This document shows positions 6,248-10,760 of a stretch of DNA of 10,760 nucleotides, piece by piece. Source of the DNA: an uncultured Blautia sp. GTDB taxonomy: Bacteria > Bacillota > Clostridia > Lachnospirales > Lachnospiraceae. The DNA lies in assembly GCA_958367245.1 (NCBI GenBank), contig CATXEA010000045.1, positions 1 through 10,760 of the forward strand, written 5' to 3'. The notes under the pieces were generated by a model. It saw only the letters and a list, made by a program, of their open reading frames with translations. It had not been told where the DNA came from and did no database searches. Every line of letters begins with the position of its first letter. Position 1 is the stretch's first letter. A program made the position numbers and the translations under genes.

Positions 6248-7300
6248 ATGAAAATCCATCATATGATACAGACGAAAAGAAAAGAATTGGGGATGACGCA
6301 GGAGCAGGTGGCGAATTGTCTGGGAGTGTCCACTCCGGCTGTAAATAAGTGGGAGAATGGAAACAGTTGTCCGGATATAGAACTTCTCTGCCCTCTGGCG
6401 CGGCTTTTAAAAACAGATGTAAATGAACTCCTTGGATTTCGGGAAGAGCTGACCCGAAAAGAAATTGCTGATTTTGTACAAATGGCATCGGAAGCAGCGC
6501 ATGAAAAAGGCTTCGGGGAAGGGATGAAGCTGGCGTCAGAGCTTGTTTCGGAATACCCGAACTGCAGCCAACTGCTCTACAATCTGGCTGTCAGTATGGA
6601 AGGACAGGCTATGCTGGACGGCGCAGAACTTGGCGAGTACAAGGAGACGATTCATCAATGGTATATCCGGTGTTCCCGCTGCGACGATCAGAATATAAGA
6701 AATCTGGCGTTGCATATGCTGGCTTCAAAGTGTATCAACAATCAGGAGTTTGAGGAAGCGCAGGAATATATGAATCAGATTCCCGATCAGGAAGATACAA
6801 ACAAGGATATGCTGAAAATTAATATCCTTCTCGGAAAAGGAGAAAATGAGGAAGCAGCAGAACTGTTGGAGCGAATGATTCAAAAATCATCTGTGACTTT
6901 CCAGATGTATCTCTGGAAGCTTGTGGATGCGGAGCTTCAATGCGGGAATATTAAAACGGCAAAAGAAATCGCAGAAATATGGAGAAAGATTTCACAAGCT
7001 CTTGGCGTATGGGAATATAGCTGGTATGTTGCAGATTTTCAGATAGCAGTAGAAACGAAAAATGTAGATGACAGTCTGAAATATCTGGAGGCGATGCTTC
7101 GTGGAATCCAGACTCCTGTGGGAACAAAGGATTCTCCTATTTATTACAGAATTTATAAGAAGCAGTACGGAACAAAGAAAGAAGATACAGGCAAAAAGCT
7201 TGTTCCCGGACTTATAAATGATTTGAAAACAAACCCGTTATATGAGTTTTTAAGAGATGACAGTAGATTTCATAAATTGCTGGAAGATGCAATGAGCTAA
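6248..7300 (+). CDS. XRE-family regulator with helical-repeat C-terminus
   Basis: A 350-residue protein. Residues 5-62 are a classic XRE/Cro helix-turn-helix ('IQTKRKELGMTQEQVANCLG', 'STPAVNKWENGNSCPDIELL', 'LARLLKTDVNELLGF'). The remaining residues (about 70-350) are almost all helical, with spaced pairs such as 'LLYNLAVSMEGQAMLDGAEL', 'NLALHMLASKCINNQEFEEA' and 'NILLGKGENEEAAELLERM' that look like TPR-type repeats. This architecture is common in Firmicutes, where repeats sense a peptide or protein partner; no partner is evident here. An AGGGG ribosome binding site (6234-6238) fixes the ATG at 6248 over an upstream GTG at 6215. It has its own promoter and a large hairpin after the stop, so it is monocistronic. 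Its relation to the abiF locus downstream is unknown. Confidence 0.87.
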   Translation: MKIHHMIQTKRKELGMTQEQVANCLGVSTPAVNKWENGNSCPDIELLCPLARLLKTDVNELLGFREELTRKEIADFVQMASEAAHEKGFGEGMKLASELVSEYPNCSQLLYNLAVSMEGQAMLDGAELGEYKETIHQWYIRCSRCDDQNIRNLALHMLASKCINNQEFEEAQEYMNQIPDQEDTNKDMLKINILLGKGENEEAAELLERMIQKSSVTFQMYLWKLVDAELQCGNIKTAKEIAEIWRKISQALGVWEYSWYVADFQIAVETKNVDDSLKYLEAMLRGIQTPVGTKDSPIYYRIYKKQYGTKKEDTGKKLVPGLINDLKTNPLYEFLRDDSRFHKLLEDAMS

Positions 7301-7305
7301 AAATA

Positions 7306-7351
7306 CCCCCTTGGGAAAACTTTTTTTAGAGTAAAAGATTTCCCGAGGGGG
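7306..7351 (+). terminator. Long hairpin after the XRE/TPR-like gene, probable terminator
   Basis: A 13-bp stem (7306-7318 with 7339-7351, one G-T wobble) closes a 20-nt loop containing seven T. The tail after the stem (ATTTATTATTCTT) is only moderately T-rich. Confidence 0.6.
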
Positions 7352-7375
7352 ATTTATTATTCTTGTAAAAAGGCG

Positions 7376-7407
7376 TTGAAGTTTTGCCGGAGATGTGCTA
7401 GTATAAT
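7376..7407 (+). promoter_or_regulatory. Promoter of the abiF-associated RNA
   Basis: TTGAAG (7376-7381), then 17 bp, then TAGTAT (7399-7404) preceded by TG (7396-7397) as an extended -10. A full TATAAT at 7402-7407 overlaps it, with a longer 20-bp spacer. Either reading puts the start near 7411-7414, at the first base of the conserved RNA core. Confidence 0.65.
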
Positions 7408-7410
7408 TGT

Positions 7411-7493
7411 AGACCGTAGGAAGGCATGGGTGATGCCCGAATCCAAATATTCCATTGGCGGGATTAAGAATGGTATATCCATTCTTTTTTTTT
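7411..7493 (+). ncRNA. abiF-associated structured RNA, upstream copy (probable RNA antitoxin)
   Basis: An RNA gene of about 80 nt with its own promoter and a terminator (7466-7493), directly upstream of abiF. The 52-nt core (7411-7462) recurs after abiF with 50/52 identity. Visible pairings are an outer CCG/CGG (7414-7416 with 7459-7461), hairpin 1 GGCAT/ATGCC (7423-7427 with 7433-7437) and hairpin 2 CCAA/TTGG (7443-7446 with 7455-7458). A possible pseudoknot joins linker GGAA (7419-7422) to UUCC (7450-7453) in the hairpin 2 loop. Conserved structured RNAs next to abiF genes are known from comparative genomics, and AbiF has been reported to be a toxin neutralised by such an RNA. Assignment to that RNA family rests on position and structure here; I could not align it to the published motif. 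Confidence 0.8.
7466..7493 (+). terminator. Intrinsic terminator of the RNA, just before abiF
   Basis: AAGAATGG (7466-7473) pairs with CCATTCTT (7479-7486) around a 5-nt loop, followed by a run of T to 7493 (nine T counting the last stem bases). Readthrough here would supply abiF mRNA. Confidence 0.88.
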
Positions 7494-7515
7494 ACTATGA
7501 AAGAAGGTGTTACGT

Positions 7516-8469
7516 GTGCCAAATACTGAATTACCTGTAGATTTGGAAAAACAGGTTGTACTGATGAAGAAATATGTGAATTTCCGACAGAGAAAAAAGA
7601 TGAGAGATTTTCTGGAGTACGCAGGATACTTTAGAGCAAGTCAATATGGGAAATATCTGTTAACACAAGTCAACGTGTTTGGATGCAAGGCAGACGCTAA
7701 GGTTTTCTTTGAATTATATGATTTCGATGTGCAACTGAGATTGTTATTGTTTAAATATTGTAAGAAGGCAGAAGTCTATTTTAAGAGTGCGATTGCAAAT
7801 GCGGTTTCTATAAAGACTGGAGATGCAGGCTTTTACTTGAATAAGCAATATTATACCCCTACTAAGAGTGAAAGGGATAAAAAGACCAGAAACAGAAATG
7901 TATCATTTTTTAATTCAAAGTTTTTTGTTGGATTAACAAATGATGAAGAAAAACTGAGAAGAGATGTAGTTAAACATCCGGAGTTAAAAGAGTATCGTAA
8001 AGGAGGAACCCGCCAAAATAATGTATTGCCTGTATGGGCAGCGTTTTCATATTTTGAGATGGGGACTATAGTGATGCTATATTCTTATCTGCGTGGTGAT
8101 TTACGAAAAGAAGTATTAGATTATACACATGTGGGAAATAATTACAAAAAGGAAGTAACAAAGCAGATGGATACATGGCTGGATGCAGTCAGAAATCTTA
8201 GAAATTACTGTGCACATCACTCTATGTTGGTAGGTGTGACTTCTTCTGTAGTGATACCAGATAACAGAGACAGTGAGGATGTTCTTACGGATAATACGAA
8301 TCTATATTCAAGATTGTATGCGTTAAAGAAAATATTGCCGCATAAAGATGCGGATATGTTAGCAAAGGAATTAGATAAACTTATATCAAAGACGAAATTG
8401 GATATATATAAGATGAATATTTTGCCGGCAAACTGGAAAAAATTGTATGATAAAATATTGCCCTTATAG
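7516..8469 (+). CDS. abiF: Abi_2/AbiF-type HEPN protein (abortive infection, RNA-linked toxin)
   Basis: A 317-residue cytosolic protein of the Abi_2 (AbiD/AbiF-like) family. N-terminal hallmarks are 'YAGYFRASQYGKYLL' (about 35-49) and 'FFELYDFDVQLRLLLFKYCKKAEVYFKSAIAN' (64-95). The HEPN nuclease motif RX4H is intact: Arg229 to His234 in 'LRNYCAHHSML', with a second His235. Family members cause abortive infection. AbiF has been described as an RNA-antitoxin-controlled toxin and as close to the ancestor of Cas13. I chose the GTG at 7516: the AAGAAGG ribosome binding site (7501-7507) is 8 bp upstream and overlaps the alternative GTG at 7507. It is AT-richer than its neighbours, with many TTA, AGA and ATA codons, suggesting transfer. 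It is flanked by two copies of the RNA core. No separate promoter is seen, so expression probably needs readthrough of the RNA terminator. Confidence 0.88.
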   Translation: MPNTELPVDLEKQVVLMKKYVNFRQRKKMRDFLEYAGYFRASQYGKYLLTQVNVFGCKADAKVFFELYDFDVQLRLLLFKYCKKAEVYFKSAIANAVSIKTGDAGFYLNKQYYTPTKSERDKKTRNRNVSFFNSKFFVGLTNDEEKLRRDVVKHPELKEYRKGGTRQNNVLPVWAAFSYFEMGTIVMLYSYLRGDLRKEVLDYTHVGNNYKKEVTKQMDTWLDAVRNLRNYCAHHSMLVGVTSSVVIPDNRDSEDVLTDNTNLYSRLYALKKILPHKDADMLAKELDKLISKTKLDIYKMNILPANWKKLYDKILPL

Positions 8470-8491
8470 GGATGATAGATTTGCTTGTGAA

Positions 8492-8497
8492 TATAAT
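8492..8497 (+). promoter_or_regulatory. Possible -10 box of the downstream RNA copy
   Basis: A perfect TATAAT six bases before the second RNA core, similar to the position in the upstream copy, but no acceptable -35 is found 16-18 bp before it. It may be weak or accidental in AT-rich DNA. Confidence 0.3.
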
Positions 8498-8502
8498 AAA
8501 AA

Positions 8503-8554
8503 AGACCGTAGGAAGGCACGGGTGATGCCTGAATCCAAATATTCCATTGGCGGG
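8503..8554 (+). repeat. Direct repeat, second copy of 7411-7462
   Basis: Two 52-bp direct repeats, 50/52 identical and offset by exactly 1092 bp, bracket abiF. Identity stops sharply at both ends. Confidence 0.95.
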
Positions 8555-8581
8555 TAGGCAGCTATGAAAAATAGCTGCCTA
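8555..8581. other. Strong hairpin after the second RNA copy, overlapping the HD gene stop
   Basis: TAGGCAGCTAT (8555-8565) pairs with ATAGCTGCCTA (8571-8581) in a perfect 11-bp stem with a GAAAA loop. There is no T-tract after it on either strand, so it is not a standard intrinsic terminator. It may protect or define the 3' end of the RNA, or the 3' end of the convergent HD-domain gene, whose TAG stop lies at 8581-8579. Confidence 0.75.
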
Positions 8582-9145
8582 TGTCAAGGAAGATTCAAAA
8601 ACTTCATTGTAAAGTCTTTCCATTTCCCCATAGACTTCCGCAGTCTGAGGATTGTCTTTCAGTTCGTGTAAAGCCTGATGAATCTGGCTGTAATACCATT
8701 TCTGTTTCTCTTTTGGGGCGTTAAAGTTGTTCCAGAATACTTCTCCCAGACGTTTATAATCCTTAGCAATGCTTCGAAGGTTGGAGACTTTGTCTGCAAG
8801 AATCATCATTTTTACTTCCATAGAAGCTTGCGGCAATGTCTGGATGGTATGCTGCTTGCGTTCCATCCATGTAAGACGTTTATCTTCTGTATGAGCTTCT
8901 ACAAGAGCTCCGATATGATTTCCGAATTTCCGGTAAATATCATTCAGAGTTGCATCGGTATCTTCCACTGTGTCGTGAAGTACGGCGGCAGTGAGAAGAG
9001 GCATGTCTGCTCCCATAGAATAGAGAATCTGCATAGTTTCCAGCGGATGGACAATGTATGGAAGCGCTGAGGTTTTGCGGACAGCGCCTGCATGATGTGT
9101 GACCGCGAAGAGAATGGCCTGGTCAAAAAGGGCATTATCAGTCAT
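8579..9145 (-). CDS. HD-domain phosphohydrolase of the RelA/SpoT-hydrolase (MESH1-like) type
   Basis: A 188-residue single-domain protein with the metal-dependent HD fold of (p)ppGpp hydrolases. The expected pattern is present: 'HHAGAVRKTSALPYIVHP' (Arg23, metal ligand His33), 'LHDTVEDTD' (His57-Asp58 and the Glu61-Asp62 pair), 'IYRKFGNHIGALVEAHT' and 'MILADKVSNLRSIAKDY' (Asp118). There is no synthetase, TGS or ACT domain, so it is a small stand-alone hydrolase. Hydrolysis of (p)ppGpp is the likely activity; other nucleotides are possible. The ATG at 9145 with an AAGGAG ribosome binding site (9152-9157) was chosen over an open extension to 9319 that runs through the glgD terminator. It follows glgC-glgD in the same direction. 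No promoter is evident in the short gap, so expression may be by readthrough. Confidence 0.87.
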   Translation of the reverse strand: MTDNALFDQAILFAVTHHAGAVRKTSALPYIVHPLETMQILYSMGADMPLLTAAVLHDTVEDTDATLNDIYRKFGNHIGALVEAHTEDKRLTWMERKQHTIQTLPQASMEVKMMILADKVSNLRSIAKDYKRLGEVFWNNFNAPKEKQKWYYSQIHQALHELKDNPQTAEVYGEMERLYNEVFESSLT

Positions 9146-9176
9146 CGTTATCTCCTTCCTCTCTGTGGTTATGGGG

Positions 9177-9210
9177 AAAAAGACGCTGTGCGGTTTCCCG
9201 CGCAGCGTCT
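9177..9210 (-). terminator. Intrinsic terminator after glgD
   Basis: A 13-bp stem (9181-9193 with 9198-9210, one G-U) with a 4-nt loop is followed on the minus strand by a TTTTT run (9181-9177). It lies between glgD and the HD-domain gene. Confidence 0.85.
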
Positions 9211-9237
9211 GAAAGCTTCGAAAAAATGAGCTTAAAC

Positions 9238-10359
9238 TTAGATAGTATCGTGTCTTCTGACATATCCGGGTTCTTCCGGAGTTGCAAGGATTTCTTTTAC
9301 CTTTGTAATAGATGCCCATTTGTCTACAACTACGTTTTCGATGTGTACGTCTTTGCCGATTACAGCTTCTGCGAATACGATACTGTCTTTGATAACAGCG
9401 CCTTCTTCGATTGTAACACCACGACCAACGATGGAGTTTTCTACAGTACCCTTGATTTTACATCCATTGGAGACTACAGAGTTTTTCACAACTGCGGTGT
9501 CAAAATACTGTGTCGGGCTGGAATCGTTTGTACGTGTATAAATCGGCCAGTCTTCGTGGAAAAGTTCCTGAGCAGGCTTGTAATCAATGAGGGCTTTGTT
9601 TGCGTTTACATAGCTTGTGAAATCGGTGATTGCTGCAAAGTAGCCTTTGTGAGCAACGCCGCGTACATTCAGTTCGCCTTCCATGCACATATCATTTACG
9701 ATATCAGCAAGGCTGTACATGGAGGATGTTTTACGTGCCTTCTCAATGAGTTCGATGAAGAGTTCTTTCTTCATAATATAAGTATCCATGAAGATGTGTT
9801 TATTCTTGGCTGTACCGCGGTTAGGCTCGATAGATTTTACGCCTTTCTGCGGATTCAGGTTCAGAGTGTCACATTTAAGATATTCTTCTTTCGCATTGTC
9901 TACGGAGTGGTAGAGCAGTGTGATGTCTGCTTTGGAATCAATGTGGTTCTGAAGCAGTTCTGAGAAGTCTGCGGAATAAACCATGTAACAAGGAGCGATT
10001 ACCACATAAGGATGCTTCATTGTGTTGATGGATTCCATGTTTTCATAATAATAGGAGATATCTGTATTGTAGATATCGTTTTTGTTAACTGTGTTTGCGA
10101 AAAGCATCTGAAGCTTGCCGCTCTTGGAGTTAATGTTATAGTGACGTCCTGTTCCCAGATGTTCAACAAGTGAACGAGGTGTACTGTTAATATAAATCTG
10201 GATACGGTCGATATTGCTGTTGCTCATATTGGAGATAGGGAAGTCGATGACCCTGTATCTGCCAAGGAAGGAAAGTGCTCCGATAGGACGGAAGTCCTGA
10301 AGTCCTTCAACGAATGCATTTTTTCTTGAAGCGTTGATGATTCCAAATGCCTTATACAT
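9238..10359 (-). CDS. glgD: Glucose-1-phosphate adenylyltransferase subunit GlgD
   Basis: A 373-residue GlgD, normal length. The N-terminal nucleotidyltransferase-like domain (about 1-245) starts 'YKAFGIINASRKNAFVEGLQ' and contains 'RPIGALSFLGRYRVIDFPISNM'. The glycine-rich GGxGxRL loop of catalytic GlgC is absent, as is usual for GlgD. The C-terminal left-handed beta-helix (about 280-360) shows hexapeptide repeats ('AVVKNSVVSNGCKIKGTVEN', 'GVTIEEGAVIKDSIVFAEAV'). In Firmicutes GlgD forms a heterotetramer with GlgC and raises ADP-glucose synthesis for glycogen. One base separates its ATG from the glgC stop (TAATATG), so translation is probably coupled. A GGGGG ribosome binding site lies within the end of glgC. 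Confidence 0.95.
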   Translation of the reverse strand: MYKAFGIINASRKNAFVEGLQDFRPIGALSFLGRYRVIDFPISNMSNSNIDRIQIYINSTPRSLVEHLGTGRHYNINSKSGKLQMLFANTVNKNDIYNTDISYYYENMESINTMKHPYVVIAPCYMVYSADFSELLQNHIDSKADITLLYHSVDNAKEEYLKCDTLNLNPQKGVKSIEPNRGTAKNKHIFMDTYIMKKELFIELIEKARKTSSMYSLADIVNDMCMEGELNVRGVAHKGYFAAITDFTSYVNANKALIDYKPAQELFHEDWPIYTRTNDSSPTQYFDTAVVKNSVVSNGCKIKGTVENSIVGRGVTIEEGAVIKDSIVFAEAVIGKDVHIENVVVDKWASITKVKEILATPEEPGYVRRHDTI

Positions 10360-10360
10360 A

Positions 10361-10760
10361 TTATTCTGCCCCCTTTACACGTTTCGCTACAAGCTCGATA
10401 TGTTCACTGTCCGGATCGCCCACAACAGCGCCTGCGCCGATGCGAATGCCGTCTGCTACAAGTACACGGTTTACAACTGCGCCTTCTTCTACTACAGCGC
10501 CCGGCATCAGTACACTGTCGATAACTTTGGCATTAGGGCCGATTTTTACGCCGGTAAAGAGTACGGAGTTTTTAACTTCGCCTTCAATGACACAGCCCTG
10601 AGTTATGTATGCATTTTTAATCACAGCGTCAGCAGAAATATACTGAGGAAGAGCTGTTACGTCTTCTGTATAGATTTTCCATGACGGGTCGCTTAAGTTA
10701 AGCTCATTCTTAGGGTCTAAGAGATCCATGTTTGCTTCCCATAAGGAGTCGATAGTTCCA
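10361..10760 (-). CDS. glgC: Glucose-1-phosphate adenylyltransferase GlgC, C-terminal part
   Basis: The last 132 codons of glgC; the start lies beyond the right edge. The visible protein begins 'GTIDSLWEANMDLL', a GlgC hallmark linking the catalytic domain to the C-terminal domain. It continues 'PSWKIYT' and then a left-handed beta-helix of hexapeptide repeats ('ISADAVIKNAYITQGCVIEG', 'GVKIGPNAKVIDSVLMPGAV', 'GIRIGAGAVVG'), where allosteric effectors bind in this family. The enzyme makes ADP-glucose from glucose-1-phosphate and ATP, the committed step of glycogen synthesis. It is the first visible gene of a glgC-glgD unit with tightly coupled translation. Confidence 0.95.
   Translation of the reverse strand, partial: GTIDSLWEANMDLLDPKNELNLSDPSWKIYTEDVTALPQYISADAVIKNAYITQGCVIEGEVKNSVLFTGVKIGPNAKVIDSVLMPGAVVEEGAVVNRVLVADGIRIGAGAVVGDPDSEHIELVAKRVKGAE

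Larger units (their letters stand above)
8503..8581 (+). ncRNA. abiF-associated structured RNA, downstream copy
   Basis: The core 8503-8554 matches 7411-7462 at 50 of 52 positions. The changes are T to C at 8519 (shortens hairpin 1 by its last pair) and C to T at 8530. The outer CCG/CGG, hairpin 2 and the possible GGAA/UUCC pseudoknot are unchanged. The sequence upstream and downstream of the core is not shared with copy 1, so only the RNA core is duplicated. It begins 33 bp after the abiF stop and is followed immediately by an 11-bp hairpin (8555-8581). It may be transcribed from a weak promoter or as the 3' untranslated part of abiF mRNA. Confidence 0.65.

Noticed and set aside
7301..7375. 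Riboswitch or leader structure upstream of abiF
   Set aside because: The large stem here lies before the RNA promoter and fits better as the terminator of the preceding gene.
7411..8554. CRISPR array
   Set aside because: Only two repeat units, 52 bp long, separated by a full gene rather than short spacers; no cas genes in the window despite the AbiF-Cas13 relationship.
7411..8554. Insertion sequence or integron-type element
   Set aside because: The repeats are direct, contain structured RNA, and there is no transposase or integrase.
9146..9319. N-terminal extension of the HD protein to 9319
   Set aside because: It runs through the glgD terminator hairpin and the end of glgD; ATG 9145 has a strong ribosome binding site.
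9226..9963. Long plus-strand open frame (245 codons) opposite glgD
   Set aside because: Antisense shadow of a clear glgD gene; cysteine- and phenylalanine-rich translation with no domain and no ribosome binding site.

Overview
The window looks like a chromosome segment from a low-to-moderate G+C Firmicute, most probably a gut Lachnospiraceae member. The evidence is the GlgC/GlgD pair, AGGAGG-type ribosome binding sites, sigma-A-like promoters, a bacteriohemerythrin, a YczE-type membrane protein, a PadR/DUF2812 pair and a LURP-one-related protein. Genus cannot be fixed from the sequence alone. Most genes are in small one- to three-gene units with clear promoters or intrinsic terminators.

Left part (1-3220): the 3' half of an ABC-transporter ATP-binding gene, whose 5' side is out of frame and probably decayed. 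Then come a bacteriohemerythrin (oxygen/iron binding) and a six-helix YczE-family membrane protein, each closed by a hairpin with almost the same stem. A minus-strand XRE-type regulator follows, divergent from two small plus-strand genes: an unknown 47-residue protein and a 74-residue membrane protein.

Middle (3195-7351): a minus-strand DUF2812 membrane protein gene followed by a PadR regulator gene. Two near-identical TATCGA-N3-TCGATA palindromes sit on their promoter, one exactly filling the -35/-10 spacer, which suggests autorepression. Divergent from it is a two-gene unit (DUF1653 protein, LURP-one-related protein), then a monocistronic XRE/TPR-like regulator.

Right part (7376-8581): the most interesting locus, an Abi_2/AbiF-type HEPN protein (RX4H motif at residues 229-234) with a small structured RNA. 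The RNA gene upstream has its own promoter and an intrinsic terminator just before abiF. A second copy of the 52-nt RNA core (50/52 identical) lies 33 bp after the abiF stop, followed by an unrelated strong hairpin. AbiF is reported to be a toxin neutralised by this RNA and a relative of the ancestor of Cas13. The double, flanking RNA arrangement and a possible conserved pseudoknot are the points to follow up.

Right end (8579-10760, minus strand): glgC (3' part only) and glgD, separated by one base, for ADP-glucose synthesis in glycogen metabolism. They are followed, past an intrinsic terminator, by a small HD-domain protein of the RelA/SpoT-hydrolase (MESH1-like) type.
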